Shown here: positions 36,759 to 47,463 of the stretch, one piece after another
How the letters are laid out: each line of letters opens with the position of its first letter
Numbering within the stretch: the stretch's first letter is position 1
DNA from: JAGXRK01 sp963714415
GTDB lineage: Bacteria > Bacteroidota > Ignavibacteria > Ignavibacteriales > Ignavibacteriaceae
DNA: 64,000 bases
Assembly (NCBI GenBank): GCA_963714415.1
Contig: CAVQOL010000015.1
Location: 62,001-126,000 of the forward strand
Direction of reading: 5' to 3'
Translations under genes and position numbers: made by a program
The notes under the pieces: model-generated
The model's input: only the letters and a program-made list of their open reading frames with translations
Told to the model about the DNA's origin: nothing
The model's database searches: none

Positions 36759-38928
36759 ATGAAACGTCTTTTATTAATTTCCTTTGCTTTGGTTTTGCTG
36801 TCGTCTTTATCAGTTGCACAAAATTTCTGGCAGCCAACTAATGGACCATTTGGGGGAAATATCCATTCTTTTGTAATCAATTCAAACGGCGATGTGTTTG
36901 CCGGAACTTTTGGAGGAGGAGTATTTCTATCAACCGACAATGGAGTAACCTGGACGCAAATCAACAATGGATTGGTTGCTACTGATATCTGGTCTCTTGC
37001 AGTTAATTCCAGTGGCGATGTTTTTGCCGGAACTTATGCAGGAGTATATCTAACAACAGACGATGGGGCAAACTGGACACAAATTAATAATGGATTACCT
37101 GGTGGTTCTTATATCTATTCTCTAGCAATCAATTCCATCGGAGATGTGTTTGCCGGAACTAATGGAGGAGGAGTTTATATCTCAACCGACAATGGAACAA
37201 ACTGGTCACCAATCAACAATGGATTAACTAGTAATTATGTCTTTGCTCTGGCAATCAATTCAAGCGGCTATGTGTTTGCGGGAACTGATGGAGGAGTATT
37301 TCTCTCAACCGACAATGGAGCAAACTGGACACAAATCAATAATGGATTGACCGCTACTTATGTCTTGTCTCTTGCAATTAATTCAAGCGGAGATGTTTTT
37401 ACGGGAACCTGGGGAGGAGGAGTATTTTTCTCAACAGACAATGGAGAAAACTGGACACAGATCAATAGTGGATTGACTAATACTTATGTTAATTCACTTG
37501 CAATCAACTCAAGCGGTTATGTTTTTGCAGGAACTAATACCGGAGCATTTCTCTCAACCGACAATGGTACAAACTGGGCACAAACCATTAATGAATTGAA
37601 TAATTCAATTATTAACACACTTGCAATCAATTCAAGCGGCTATGTGTTTGCCGGAACATATGAAGAAGGAGTATTTCTCTCAACTGACGATGGAACAAAC
37701 TGGACACAAATCAATAATGGATTAACTACAATTCGAATAGTGTCTCTCGCAATTAATTCAAACGGCTATATTTTTGTCGGCACCTGGGCTAAAGGAATAT
37801 TTCTCTCAACTAACGATGGATTAAATTGGACACAAATCAATAATGGTTTGACTGAAACTGATGTCATTTCTCTCGTAATCAATTCAAGCGGAGATGTTTT
37901 TGCCGGAACTTCAGGAGGAGGAGTATTTCTCTCAACTGATAATGGCACAAACTGGACACAAATCAACAATGGATTGACGGCTGCACGGGTCAATTCTTTT
38001 GCAATTAATTCAAGCGGAGATGTTTTTGCCGGAACAAATGAAGGAGCATTTATCTCAACTGACGATGGAGCAAACTGGACAGAAATCAATAATGGATTGA
38101 CTACTACTTATGTCTATTCTCTAGCAATTAATTCAAGCAGCTATATTTTTGCTGGAACTTTAGGAGGTGGAGTATTTCTATCTACCGATAATGGAGCAAA
38201 CTGGGCAGAAATAAATAATGGATTGACTAGTACTACTTTCTATTCACTTGCAGTCAACTCAGGTGACTATGTTTTTACCGGATCTACTAATGGAGAAGTA
38301 TTTCTTTCAACAAATAATGGAGCAAACTGGACACGAAGTCAATATTGGATTGACTAGTAGAAATGTCTATTCTCTTACAATTAATTCAAGCGGTAAAGTG
38401 TTCGCCGGAACTGATGAGAGTGGAGTATTTCTTTCAACAGACAATGGAGCAAACTGGGCACAAATCAATGACGGATTGACTAATACTACTGTCCGGGCTC
38501 TACAAATTAATTCTAATGAATATGTTTTTGCAGGAACTTATGGAGGAGTATTTAGAAGTAACCAACCAACAACCTCAATTGAACAAATTGACAATAAAAT
38601 ACCGTCATCATTTGTTTTAGAGCAAAACTATCCAAATCCGTTTAATCCAGGCACGAAGATACGATTTACCGTTCCGCAAGATGATAGACGAGAGACGAGA
38701 AACGTAACCCTAAGAGTTTACGATGTTCTCGGAAATGAAGTTGCAACTCTTGTTGATGAAGAGTTGCCCGCAGGAGAATATGAAGTGGAATTCTCCGCCA
38801 ACGGCGGACTGGCATCCGGCATCCGGAACCTGCAGGCCAGTAGGAAACGTCTAGCATCAGGTGTTTATTTTTATTCGTTACACGTAAATGACTTTGTTCA
38901 AAGCCGTAAGATGATGTTATTGAAGTAG
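36759..38928 (+). CDS. Tandem-repeat beta-propeller protein with T9SS tail (apparent frameshift)
   Basis: Exported protein of about 722 residues after one repair. Signal peptide MKRLLLISFALVLLSSLSVAQ. The body is a tandem array of about 42-residue units of the form SLAINSSGDVFAGT, GGGVFLSTDNGANWTQINNGL. I count 14 units, the last one shortened, which would suit two seven-bladed BNR propellers. The tail is a T9SS sorting domain (LEQNYPNPFNPGTKIRFTV, RVYDVLGNEVATLVDEE, SRKMMLLK) with an insert GGLASGIRNLQASRKRL before the final strand. The frame breaks near 38335 (cgaagtcaatatt); removing one A gives TRVNIGLTSRNVYSL. AAGGAG precedes the ATG. Confidence 0.85.
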
Positions 38929-39199
38929 TCCATTACAAAATAAATTTATGGGAAATAGTCCATTAGGTTACGAGATGGGCAGTGCCGCTTATTGGTAAAA
39001 CCATTATATACATTTGTTAATAATAATTTTGTACTATACACAAAGCATTTGCTGTATACTATAGTTTATATAAAAGCACAGAAATAAATCTGTAATTGAA
39101 TCACTAACCGTTCATCAGTTTATTCTTTGAGTGGCATACCAATTGTAATATATTTTTTCGTAAATTTTAATAACAAATATTCTACAGGAGAAAATAACA

Positions 39200-39785
39200 A
39201 TGAAAACTCTATTACTATCCTTGTTGATTGGTCTTGCAGTGTTTTCATCTGCTTTTGGGCAAGAGCGTACAGATGAAAAAAAATGGACTATTGATCCTGA
39301 AACCGGTGATACAATATATACCGAAGCAGTAGTTATTTCTCAATCCGAAGATATAACACCACGAAACAACCTGATAATCATCAATCCGTTAAAGTTTTTA
39401 CTATTCTACAATATTTCGTACTTTCATAAACTGGGCGAAGGGATCTGCACTTGGCTTTGGTCTCCAGATGCCTACAATATCAGGTCTAAATGGATTCGGC
39501 TTAAATGCGGAAGCAAGATTTTATCCAACGGGAAAAAATTTGCGGGGATTTTATTTAGCTCCAAATATTTCATACAATAATCTATCAAGTGACGATAGTG
39601 ATGAATCCGTCTCAATAACCTCCGTTGGCGGTTTAATTGGTTGGCAATGGTTCCCGGGCGACCAGTTTGCAATTGGTCTTGGTATTGGTATTGATTATTA
39701 TTTCTTTTCCGGTGATGATGACGATTTTGATAAATTAGATGGAACAGCACCTGCATTAAGGTTCGATATTGGATACGCCTGGTAG
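39200..39785 (+). CDS. Small outer-membrane beta-barrel-like protein (apparent frameshift)
   Basis: Two frames join into one protein of about 194 residues. The signal peptide ends SSAFGQ (about 21). The mature chain resembles porin-fold proteins of DUF3575/OmpA-like type: NPLKFLLFYNISYFHKLG, then NAEARFYPTGKNLRGFYLAP and GGLIGWQWFPGDQFAIGLG, ending RFDIGYAW with an aromatic residue. Removing the A at 39443 (ggg-A-tct) gives LGEGSALGFGLQMPTISG across the break. CAGGAG precedes the ATG. Role unknown. Confidence 0.7.
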
Positions 39786-39863
39786 TCGAATATGGTTTTA
39801 TAGCAGTACAATGTGACACACCTCTTACTATTTCAGGTGTGATAATTTCAGGAGGGAGCATTC

Positions 39864-40290
39864 ATGAGGCGAATAAAATTTTTTATAATAACATTTATTG
39901 TTACAGCGGCAATTATTTCAATCGATCAGGCTTCAGTCCATCTGTTGATGGAAGGGCAATGTAAATATTTTTCGATACATTTATTTACAGTAATTTTCCT
40001 TTCATTTATTGCGTCAATGATATCCTTACTATTTCTAAATCGATATGAAAAGTTTGAAAAGAGAAAGATGGATCTTGAATTAAGGGAAACAAAAATAAAT
40101 CAGTCCATTGATGCAATAAGTAAATGTCAGGATGTTTTTGGCAATTTTATGAATGGTTTATTGTTAATAGAACTTGAAGTTCAGGAGCAGGGCAGCATTT
40201 CTAAATTAACAATTGAAAATCTGAGAGCTACAAATGGATGATGTTAGCCAAAATCTTTCTATTCTTGCAGAAAGATATAAATCTCAATAA
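39864..40290 (+). CDS. Small membrane protein with coiled-coil tail (apparent frameshift)
   Basis: Two transmembrane helices (FFIITFIVTAAIISI and HLFTVIFLSFIASMISLLFL) are followed by a hydrophilic helical region (YEKFEKRKMDLELRETKINQ). The frame stops at NLRATNG (40241), but shifting by one base near 40222 continues ELQMDDVSQNLSILAERYKS to a stop at 40290, which suits the helical pattern better; this would give 141 residues. It looks like the input half of a sensor protein, but no kinase domain follows. GGAGGGAG precedes the ATG. Unrecognised. Confidence 0.5.
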
Positions 40291-40829
40291 AAAAATCTAA
40301 TAACTTACCTTACGAAACATAACTATAATCCAGTCATTCTGGCTCGTTCCGGCAGAAACGGAGTTCTGACGAACTTGTCCAGAATCTGAAATATACTCTA
40401 AACTCAAAGATTCGAACTCATTTCATTCGCCGGAATGACATCTTGCGGAAGGTGAGTTAATAAATAAAAGGATCTGTAAAACCATTTATTAATAATTTCG
40501 GCATTTCAAACAGCGATGATAAGCCGTACTCGAACCCGCTCCGGATTTTGTCTTTATTGAAATTAACTCCCATTGAATAATGTATAGAACTATCTTAGCA
40601 GTAGTGCTAGTTGTATTGCTATCAATAACTCACAAAAAAACTTGCCGAAAAGTAATTTTCTGACAGAATGGAATTCGTATAGAATAACTCTCAATTTGAG
40701 GGGCATTCTGCCTTGAATACATAAAAATTGACAGTCTTTTCAACAAATATGACTTATTTAGAGAGAATAATTTTCACTTAAGTCTTTGCGCATAAAATAA
40801 ATTGAAATTCTTAACATAAGAGGGTATTT
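40291..40829. other. 540-base intergenic region before mutS
   Basis: No gene seen. It holds the widely spaced inverted repeat gtcattctggc (40333-40343) and gccggaatgac (40429-40439), the ends of a roughly 107-base palindromic element with inner G/C-rich words. The rest is AT-rich. I could not place a convincing promoter for mutS. Confidence 0.45.
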
Positions 40830-43475
40830 TTGTTTCTCATAATGAAAACTGATACTCAACAAACGCCTTTAATGGCTCAATATTTAAGAATTAAGGAAGC
40901 TAATCCGGATACTATTTTACTATTCAGGGTTGGCGATTTTTTTGAGACTTTTGAAGAAGATGCAAAAACGGCATCCAAAGTTCTGGGAATTACTTTAACA
41001 AAAAGAGCTAATGGTGCTGCTGAAAATGTTCCGCTTGCAGGATTTCCATTCCACGCAATAGATACTTATCTGCCAAAATTAGTCCGTGCCGGTTACAGAG
41101 TTGCAATTTGTGAACAGGTTGAAAATCCGAAGTTCGCAAAAGGACTTGTCAAACGTGAAGTAATTGAAGTGGTTACTCCCGGTGTTACTTTATCCGATAA
41201 ACTACTCGATCATAAAAAGAACAATTACCTGATGGCAATTTGTATTGTTGATGAACTTGCCGGGATTTCTTTTTGTGATATTTCCACAGGTGACTTTCAT
41301 ACTTATGAAGTTTCTTCAAAAAGACTGGGTGAACAGATTGAATTAATTTTACCTTCAGAAATTTTAATTCAAAGAAAAGATAAAGATAATCTTTCACCTG
41401 TTATCAGCAGACTTAATTCTTCTATTCGAATATCCAGAATGGATGACTGGATTTTCAATTTCGATTATGCAAAAGAACTTTTACTCAATCACTTTAAAAC
41501 TGTAACACTAAAAGGATTTGGAGTAGAGAGTCTTTCTGCAGGATTGATGGCGGCAGGTGCAGTTCTTAATTATCTGCAGGATACACAAAAATCAAATCTT
41601 TCTCATCTTAATAAGCTTTCAGTTTATAATCCATCCGAGTATATGATTCTTGATCATTCAACAAAACGAAATCTTGAAATTATTTATACTATGCAGGATG
41701 GCGGCAGGGAAGGATCGTTGATTTCGATTCTGGACAATACTGAAACTGCAATGGGTGGAAGGCTGTTAAAGAAATGGATTTCTGCTCCCTTAAGAAATCT
41801 TGATCCGATTCTTAAACGTCAGGAAAGTGTTGAGGAACTTCTTAAAGAAAAAAGATACAGAAAAGAACTTATTGAACATCTAAAAGAAATTGGTGATTTC
41901 GAAAGACTTATTTCACGAGTAAGTACAGGGCGTGCAACTCCGAGAGAGCTTATTGTCATAAAATATTCACTTAAAAAAATTCCTTCTTTAAAAGAGATAC
42001 TAGCAAACTTTAAGGTTAGTACTTTAAAACAGATCGGAACTTCTTTAGAGTCATTAAACAGCATTGTTGAGAAAATTGAAGAAGCTATTGTTGATAATCC
42101 ACCGAATCAAATAACGGATGGCGGAATTATAAAAAGCGGATTCAGTGCTGAGCTTGATGAACTACGCGATATTGCAATCCACGGAAAAGAATGGATTGCA
42201 AATCTTCAGAAAAGCGAAAGAGAAAAAACAGGAATTTCTTCACTCAAGGTAAATTTCAATAAAGTGTTTGGTTACTATATTGATGTAAGCAATACTCATA
42301 AAAATAAAGTTCCCGAATCTTACATTAGAAAACAAACACTCGTTAATTCTGAACGGTACATAACTCCCGAGCTTAAAGTTTATGAAGATAAAATTCTTAA
42401 TGCAGAAGAGAAGATCGGTGACCTTGAGTATCAGCTCTTTAATGAGATAAGAGCAATTGTCGCTCAGGAAACAGAAGCTATTCAAAATAATGCAAGATTA
42501 ATTGCTATGCTGGATTGTTTTATTTCCTTTGCTGAATGTGCCGCTAAGTATAATTATGTAAAACCCGAACTCAGTTTAAGTGATGAGATTGAAATTATCG
42601 ACAGTCGTCATCCGGTTGTTGAACGAATTCTTCCGCCGGGAGAAAAATTTACTCCCAATGATTGTAAGTTAAACAACACTGATCATCAAATAATAATTCT
42701 TACCGGACCAAATATGGCTGGTAAATCTGTTTATCTCAGGCAAATAGGATTGATAGTACTACTGGCACAAATTGGTTCTTTTGTTCCGGCTAAACAGGCA
42801 ACGATTGGTTTGGTTGATAGAATTTTTACGCGAGTTGGAGCGAGTGATAATATCGCTGCTGGTGAAAGTACTTTTCTTGTTGAAATGCAGGAGGCAGCAA
42901 ATATTATTAATAATGCAACTTCAAAAAGTCTAATTCTTCTTGATGAAATCGGAAGAGGCACAAGCACTTTTGACGGAATATCCATAGCGTGGTCCATTAC
43001 AGAATATTTGCACGAAAATCCTGATCTATCAGCCAAAACATTATTTGCAACTCATTATCATGAACTTAATGAAATGGCTGATCTTTTTCCTAAAATCAGA
43101 AATTATAAAGTGGAAGTCCGTGAGTATGATGACAAAGTTATTTTTCTGCATAAAGTAAATCCGGGCAGAGCCGATCACTCCTATGGAATTCAGGTTGCAC
43201 AAATGGCAGGCTTACCGTTGTTTGTAACTAATCGTGCTAAAGAAGTCCTGGATAATCTTGAAAGTAAAGAGTTAACTCCTTATGAAGTTAAAAAGGAGCG
43301 ACTTAAAAAACTTAAACTGGAAAATGATAATCAGATCGGATTATTTGAATTCCGAGACGACAAATTACGTGATGAAATTGATAATCTTGAATTAAATAAT
43401 CTCACACCTATTGAAGCGCTGAATAAGCTAAGTGAGATAAAAAGAAAAATGAAAGAGGAGAAATCTAAAAAATGA
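40830..43475 (+). CDS. mutS: DNA mismatch repair protein MutS
   Basis: Mismatch-recognition ATPase of 881 residues. The N-terminal mismatch-binding loop is VGDFFETFEEDA with the Phe-x-Glu pattern. Walker A is TGPNMAGKSVYLRQ (about 629), Walker B LILLDEIGRGTSTFDG, and the C-terminus ends in the helical segment LTPIEALNKLSEIKRKMKEE. The TTG at 40830 has AAGAGGG five bases upstream; ATG 40842 is the alternative but is 17 bases from that site. No mutL is near. The last four bases overlap the next gene (ATGA), so a lipoprotein and DAHP synthase are probably on the same transcript. Confidence 0.97.
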   Translation: MFLIMKTDTQQTPLMAQYLRIKEANPDTILLFRVGDFFETFEEDAKTASKVLGITLTKRANGAAENVPLAGFPFHAIDTYLPKLVRAGYRVAICEQVENPKFAKGLVKREVIEVVTPGVTLSDKLLDHKKNNYLMAICIVDELAGISFCDISTGDFHTYEVSSKRLGEQIELILPSEILIQRKDKDNLSPVISRLNSSIRISRMDDWIFNFDYAKELLLNHFKTVTLKGFGVESLSAGLMAAGAVLNYLQDTQKSNLSHLNKLSVYNPSEYMILDHSTKRNLEIIYTMQDGGREGSLISILDNTETAMGGRLLKKWISAPLRNLDPILKRQESVEELLKEKRYRKELIEHLKEIGDFERLISRVSTGRATPRELIVIKYSLKKIPSLKEILANFKVSTLKQIGTSLESLNSIVEKIEEAIVDNPPNQITDGGIIKSGFSAELDELRDIAIHGKEWIANLQKSEREKTGISSLKVNFNKVFGYYIDVSNTHKNKVPESYIRKQTLVNSERYITPELKVYEDKILNAEEKIGDLEYQLFNEIRAIVAQETEAIQNNARLIAMLDCFISFAECAAKYNYVKPELSLSDEIEIIDSRHPVVERILPPGEKFTPNDCKLNNTDHQIIILTGPNMAGKSVYLRQIGLIVLLAQIGSFVPAKQATIGLVDRIFTRVGASDNIAAGESTFLVEMQEAANIINNATSKSLILLDEIGRGTSTFDGISIAWSITEYLHENPDLSAKTLFATHYHELNEMADLFPKIRNYKVEVREYDDKVIFLHKVNPGRADHSYGIQVAQMAGLPLFVTNRAKEVLDNLESKELTPYEVKKERLKKLKLENDNQIGLFEFRDDKLRDEIDNLELNNLTPIEALNKLSEIKRKMKEEKSKK

Positions 43476-44101
43476 AAAAAACAATTTTAAAATTTTTATT
43501 GTTTATCTTATTAACATTCATATTATTTTCTTGTTCAGAAAAAAGTGAAGATGAACTGGTAATTTCGGATGATTATTCGGCAACCTTATTGATGGAAAGA
43601 GCCGAAAAGGATTTTAATCTTAAAAATGATCCGCATTCTCCTTTTAACAGAGATCCAAATGCGAAGTATGACAAACTTAAATATTTTGATCCTGACACGA
43701 ATTATATATTTAAATCTAAACTTTACAGTTACGAAAAACAGGATACTATAACTATTATGGGCACAAAAGGCGAGCAGAGAAAAGCGATTAAAGAAGGTTA
43801 TGTTGTTCTAAATTTTGAAAGTGAAAAGCACAAGTTGAACGTGTATAAAAGTTTTGGTCAGCAAAGTCAGCCTTATTACAGCATATGGTTTACCGATTTA
43901 ACAACCGGTAATGAAACTTATAAGGTTGGCAGATATTTAGATTTTGAGTTTTTACCGGATGAAGATTTTGTTTATACAATTGATTTCAACAAAGCTTATA
44001 ATCCTTATTGTGATTACAGCGACTTATTTACTTGTCCTATTCCAACGGAAGAAGATCATCTTAACTTTGAAGTTAAGGCAGGCGAAAAGAGTTTTCATTA
44101 A
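43472..44101 (+). CDS. DUF1684 lipoprotein
   Basis: Lipoprotein of 209 residues; lipobox ILFSC at about residue 21. The family block near the C-terminus is clear: YKVGRYLDFEF, YTIDFNKAYNPYCDYSDLFT and CPIPTEEDHLNFEVKAGEK. The N-terminal half has KLKYFDPDTNY. DUF1684 proteins are widespread and of unknown function. Translationally coupled to mutS by a four-base overlap, with aroF starting 17 bases later. Confidence 0.9.
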   Translation: MKKTILKFLLFILLTFILFSCSEKSEDELVISDDYSATLLMERAEKDFNLKNDPHSPFNRDPNAKYDKLKYFDPDTNYIFKSKLYSYEKQDTITIMGTKGEQRKAIKEGYVVLNFESEKHKLNVYKSFGQQSQPYYSIWFTDLTTGNETYKVGRYLDFEFLPDEDFVYTIDFNKAYNPYCDYSDLFTCPIPTEEDHLNFEVKAGEKSFH

Positions 44102-44118
44102 TTTTTTTGGAGTTTTAA

Positions 44119-45135
44119 GTGATAGTCATATTAGACAAATCAGCTACCGATGAACAAATAGAAAATGTAATTAAGCAGCTTGAATATTTCGGATTTGATG
44201 TTCATCAGTCTGGCGGTGATGATTATATAGCAATCGGTGCGATTGGAGTTAAACCGAATTTTGATATTCGAAAAATCCAGTTGCTTGATGGTGTTAGGTC
44301 TGTTTTTCGTGTAACTGATCAGATAAATCTTGCCAGCAGAAAATCCAAAAAAGAAAATACTTTAATAAAAGTTAAAGATGTTACAATTGGCGGAAATGAA
44401 GTGATAGTAATGAGCGGACCCTGTTCTGTTGAAAATGAAGATCAAATATTTAAAATTGCTGAAATTGTTAAAAATAATGGTGCGAAAATTCTTCGTGGCG
44501 GTGCTTTTAAACCCCGAACCTCACCGTATTCATTTCAGGGATTAGGTGAAGAAGGTCTGAAATATATTCGTGCTGCCGGTGATGAATTTGATTTAGCGGT
44601 AGTTACTGAAGTGCTGGAAATAAAACACCTTGAACTTGTGAATAAGTACGCTGATATATTTCAGGTTGGTTCAAGGAATATGCAGAATTTTCCTTTGCTC
44701 CGTGAGTTAGGTAAAACTACTAAACCCGTTTTATTGAAACGCGGATTTTCTGCTACGATTGAAGAATGGTTAATGTCTGCAGAATATATTTTATCCGGCG
44801 GAAACGAAAATGTTATTCTTTGCGAAAGAGGAATCAGAACTTTTGAAACTTCCACAAGAAATACTTTTGATCTTTCTGCAATACCGGTTGTTCATCAAAA
44901 AAGTCATTTGCCTGTAATTGCAGACCCGTCACACGCAATAGGATTACGGGATAAAATAATTCCTATGGCCAGAGCAGCAATTGCTGCTGATGCAGATGGT
45001 CTTTTGATTGAAGTTCATCACGATCCGACTAATGCGTTATCAGATGGTCCGCAAGCTTTACTGCCTGAACAGTTTAGTGAATTGATGAAGCAGATCAAAC
45101 AAATTGCTGAAGTGATTGGCAGAAGAATTGGTTAA
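44119..45135 (+). CDS. aroF: 3-deoxy-7-phosphoheptulonate synthase, type I-beta
   Basis: First enzyme of the shikimate pathway, joining PEP and erythrose-4-phosphate; 338 residues. Residues 1-75 are a ferredoxin-like regulatory domain (MIVILDKSATDEQIENVIKQ), as in the Thermotoga enzyme, which allows feedback control by aromatic amino acids. The KDO8P/DAHP-synthase barrel has SGPCSVENEDQI, GGAFKPRTSPYSFQGLGEEG, VGSRNMQNFPLL, VLLKRG, LCERGIRTFE and IADPSHAIG with the metal ligands. The start is GTG 44119 after TTGGAG. Gene symbol by family. Confidence 0.94.
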   Translation: MIVILDKSATDEQIENVIKQLEYFGFDVHQSGGDDYIAIGAIGVKPNFDIRKIQLLDGVRSVFRVTDQINLASRKSKKENTLIKVKDVTIGGNEVIVMSGPCSVENEDQIFKIAEIVKNNGAKILRGGAFKPRTSPYSFQGLGEEGLKYIRAAGDEFDLAVVTEVLEIKHLELVNKYADIFQVGSRNMQNFPLLRELGKTTKPVLLKRGFSATIEEWLMSAEYILSGGNENVILCERGIRTFETSTRNTFDLSAIPVVHQKSHLPVIADPSHAIGLRDKIIPMARAAIAADADGLLIEVHHDPTNALSDGPQALLPEQFSELMKQIKQIAEVIGRRIG

Positions 45136-45167
45136 GGTTCTTTAGAAAAAATTCTGTAATCCTTAGG

Positions 45168-45611
45168 TTAAACAGTTTTTTGAATAAGTTTGCGCTGTGC
45201 TATTTTAATATAATCAGGTAAGTAGAGAAGCCTTCCCTCAAATTTTATAATCGAAAGAAGAAATTCGTTGTTCTGTGGAGGAATAAATTCCAAGTGTTTT
45301 GTAATTTTTCTGTCAATTGTTAGCAGTTCGGAAACACTGTCGGCAAAAAATCCAAATTGATTATTATCCTTTTCATAAAGAAAAATTCTTGTATTCTCAT
45401 CAAATTTGGTTAATGTAATTCCGAATATCTGATGAAGATTGATGATCTGTACTTCAGATTTGTTGATCATCAATTTAAGATTATCCAATCTGGAGGCGGG
45501 ATAATCACTTCCGAGCTTATCAACCTTAATAGTCGTAGTGATATCTTTAATATCAGCACAGAACTCCAAATCGCCTAAGTAAAAAACTAATAAACCTTTT
45601 AAATTATCCAT
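45168..45611 (-). CDS. CheW-like domain protein
   Basis: Protein of 147 residues with a CheW-like fold: LLVFYLGDLEFCADIKDITT at the start, INLHQIFGITLTKFDENTRI in the middle and FGFFADSVSELLTIDRKITK towards the end. CheW proteins couple receptors to CheA. No other chemotaxis gene is visible, and the upstream neighbour is a sigma-54 response regulator, so it may work in another signalling route. It is 182 bases downstream of that regulator on the same strand. Confidence 0.8.
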   Translation of the reverse strand: MDNLKGLLVFYLGDLEFCADIKDITTTIKVDKLGSDYPASRLDNLKLMINKSEVQIINLHQIFGITLTKFDENTRIFLYEKDNNQFGFFADSVSELLTIDRKITKHLEFIPPQNNEFLLSIIKFEGRLLYLPDYIKIAQRKLIQKTV

Positions 45612-45752
45612 TCATCTTAAGTTTTAGGTTGGAAAAATTGCCCTCACTAAATTAATTATTTCAATAGTCTTGCCAAAATATTACTGAAATTACCTGCTAA
45701 TAATACGTTAATATAAGGTTTTATTTGAAAATCTCTTAGTGCAAAGTAAAAA

Positions 45753-45770
45753 TAATTTACCCCGGGTAAA
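45753..45770 (-). terminator. Short palindrome between the response regulator and the cheW-like gene
   Basis: TTTACC/GGTAAA arms (45756-45770) with a three-base loop, followed on the minus strand by ttattttta. It may be a weak terminator of the regulator gene or an operator for the CheW-like gene. Confidence 0.35.
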
Positions 45771-45793
45771 GTTATATTAACAAAAAAGAAAAA

Positions 45794-47185
45794 TTAATCA
45801 GATTTTTTATCTTTTCCGGTTCTAAGTGAAATACCGTATAAATCCAATTTATAATAAAGAGTTGGTTTTGAGATGCCCATTATTTTACAAGCTCTTTGCT
45901 TATTTCCTTTTGTTTCATTCAGTACATTTTCTATATGGAATTTTTCAAGCTCAGACATACTCCAATTCCTGTTGTATGTAGACATATCTGTTCCATTCGA
46001 TGATTTCATCTGTTCTGACTTTTTTAGAAGAACATTATCCGGTTCAATAACATCTGATTTTGAAAGTAATATTGCCTGCATTAAAGTATTTTCTAATTCA
46101 CGAACATTTCCAACCCACTCGTGTTCCTGAAGCATTTCCATAACTTCAAAAGGTACTTTTCTTACATTTTTATGAAGTTCTTTATTTATCTTTTTAACAA
46201 AATGTAAAACCAAAGCGGGAATGTCCTCTCTTCGTTCACGTAACGGAGGAGCAGTAATGTTAAAAACTTTTAATCTGAAATAAAGGTCTTCTCTGAATTT
46301 TCCTTCATCCACAAGATTTGATAAGTTTTTATTTGTTGCTGTTATAATTCTTGCTTCAAGCGGAACAGCCGTTTCACCGCCGACTCTTTCATATTCTTTT
46401 TCCTGAATTACTCTTAAAAGTTTTACCTGAAGGTCATAAGATATTTCAGAGATTTCATCGAGAAATATTGTTCCCCTACCTGCAAGTTCAAACTTACCTT
46501 TCTTGTTTCTTACAGCACCCGTAAAAGCGCCTTTTACATGACCAAATAATTCGCTCTCTAGCAATGACTCGGATAATGCCGAACAGTTCACTGCAATAAA
46601 AGGCTGACCTTTAGTAATACCGGAGTTATGAATCATTCGTGCTATAAGCTCTTTACCGGTTCCGCTGTCTCCTTGAATGAGAACCGTAATACGCGAAGAG
46701 GAAATTCTTCCTATGCTCTTATAAATCTCTTTCATTATAGGAGTGCTACCCACCAGACTGGTTTTGCCTCTAAATTCTTCCTCTTCTTCTTTTGACAGTG
46801 AAACAGCAAGTTGTTCGCTAAGCTCTTTACTCTTTATAGCATTTTTAACAACCTGATTAAATCTGGTTACGTCTATTGGTTTTTCAATATAATCGTAAGC
46901 ACCTTCCTGGATAGCTTTAATTGTAGATTCTGTATCACCTACACCTGTTATCATAATTACAGGAATGTTCGGGTCGTTTTCTTTAATATATTTCATCACC
47001 TCAAATCCGTCAACTTCAGGCATTATAATATCGGTGATGACTAGATCAGGTCTTTCTTTTTTGAAGATTTCAATGGCTACAGCACCGTCTTCGGCAGTAT
47101 AGACTAAATGTTTTTCTTTGGAAAGATAGAGCTTTAAAGTGCTTTTTATTAACTCAGAATCGTCCGCAAGAAGAATCCTTGCCAT
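45794..47185 (-). CDS. Sigma-54-dependent NtrC-family response regulator
   Basis: Response regulator of 463 residues. The receiver domain (about 1-120) has the phospho-acceptor Asp in DLVITDIIMPEVDG and Lys in YIEKPIDV. The AAA+ domain has Walker A GDSGTGKELIARMIH, the sigma-54 contact loop GAFTGA, Walker B IFLDEISEIS and the sensor REDLYFRLKVF. The C-terminal Fis-type HTH is NKQRACKIMGISKPTLYYKL. No histidine kinase lies beside it, so it is an orphan here. It is transcribed away from the MORN-repeat gene across a 278-base AT-rich gap. Confidence 0.95.
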   Translation of the reverse strand: MARILLADDSELIKSTLKLYLSKEKHLVYTAEDGAVAIEIFKKERPDLVITDIIMPEVDGFEVMKYIKENDPNIPVIMITGVGDTESTIKAIQEGAYDYIEKPIDVTRFNQVVKNAIKSKELSEQLAVSLSKEEEEEFRGKTSLVGSTPIMKEIYKSIGRISSSRITVLIQGDSGTGKELIARMIHNSGITKGQPFIAVNCSALSESLLESELFGHVKGAFTGAVRNKKGKFELAGRGTIFLDEISEISYDLQVKLLRVIQEKEYERVGGETAVPLEARIITATNKNLSNLVDEGKFREDLYFRLKVFNITAPPLRERREDIPALVLHFVKKINKELHKNVRKVPFEVMEMLQEHEWVGNVRELENTLMQAILLSKSDVIEPDNVLLKKSEQMKSSNGTDMSTYNRNWSMSELEKFHIENVLNETKGNKQRACKIMGISKPTLYYKLDLYGISLRTGKDKKSD

Positions 47186-47463
47186 ATTGTACTCTTTTTG
47201 AATGTTAAATTATTTTATTTCTCACAGAATTAAAAGAATTTTCAACTTAGCTTCCCTGAAAGCTTAAACAAAAATATCAAATAATTTAAGAAATGAAAGC
47301 ATAAATTTATCTTATACAGTAATTTTTTCTAACCAAATTATTAAATATTTTTATGGTTTTATTGAAAGATAGTAAAAAATGCCAAGTTTATTTTTGTGAA
47401 TTTTTCTTAAGTGTTAATTATTATAACTTTAGGCACTTTTTTTTATGACACAATAACCATAGC

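Noticed and set aside
36850..38560. Regularly spaced repeats that could look like a CRISPR array
   Set aside because: They are about 126-base units in one open frame coding for propeller blades, with no short identical repeat and no cas genes.
40521..40560. TPsiC-like gggttcgag on the minus strand suggesting a tRNA
   Set aside because: No acceptor stem or anticodon arm can be formed around it.
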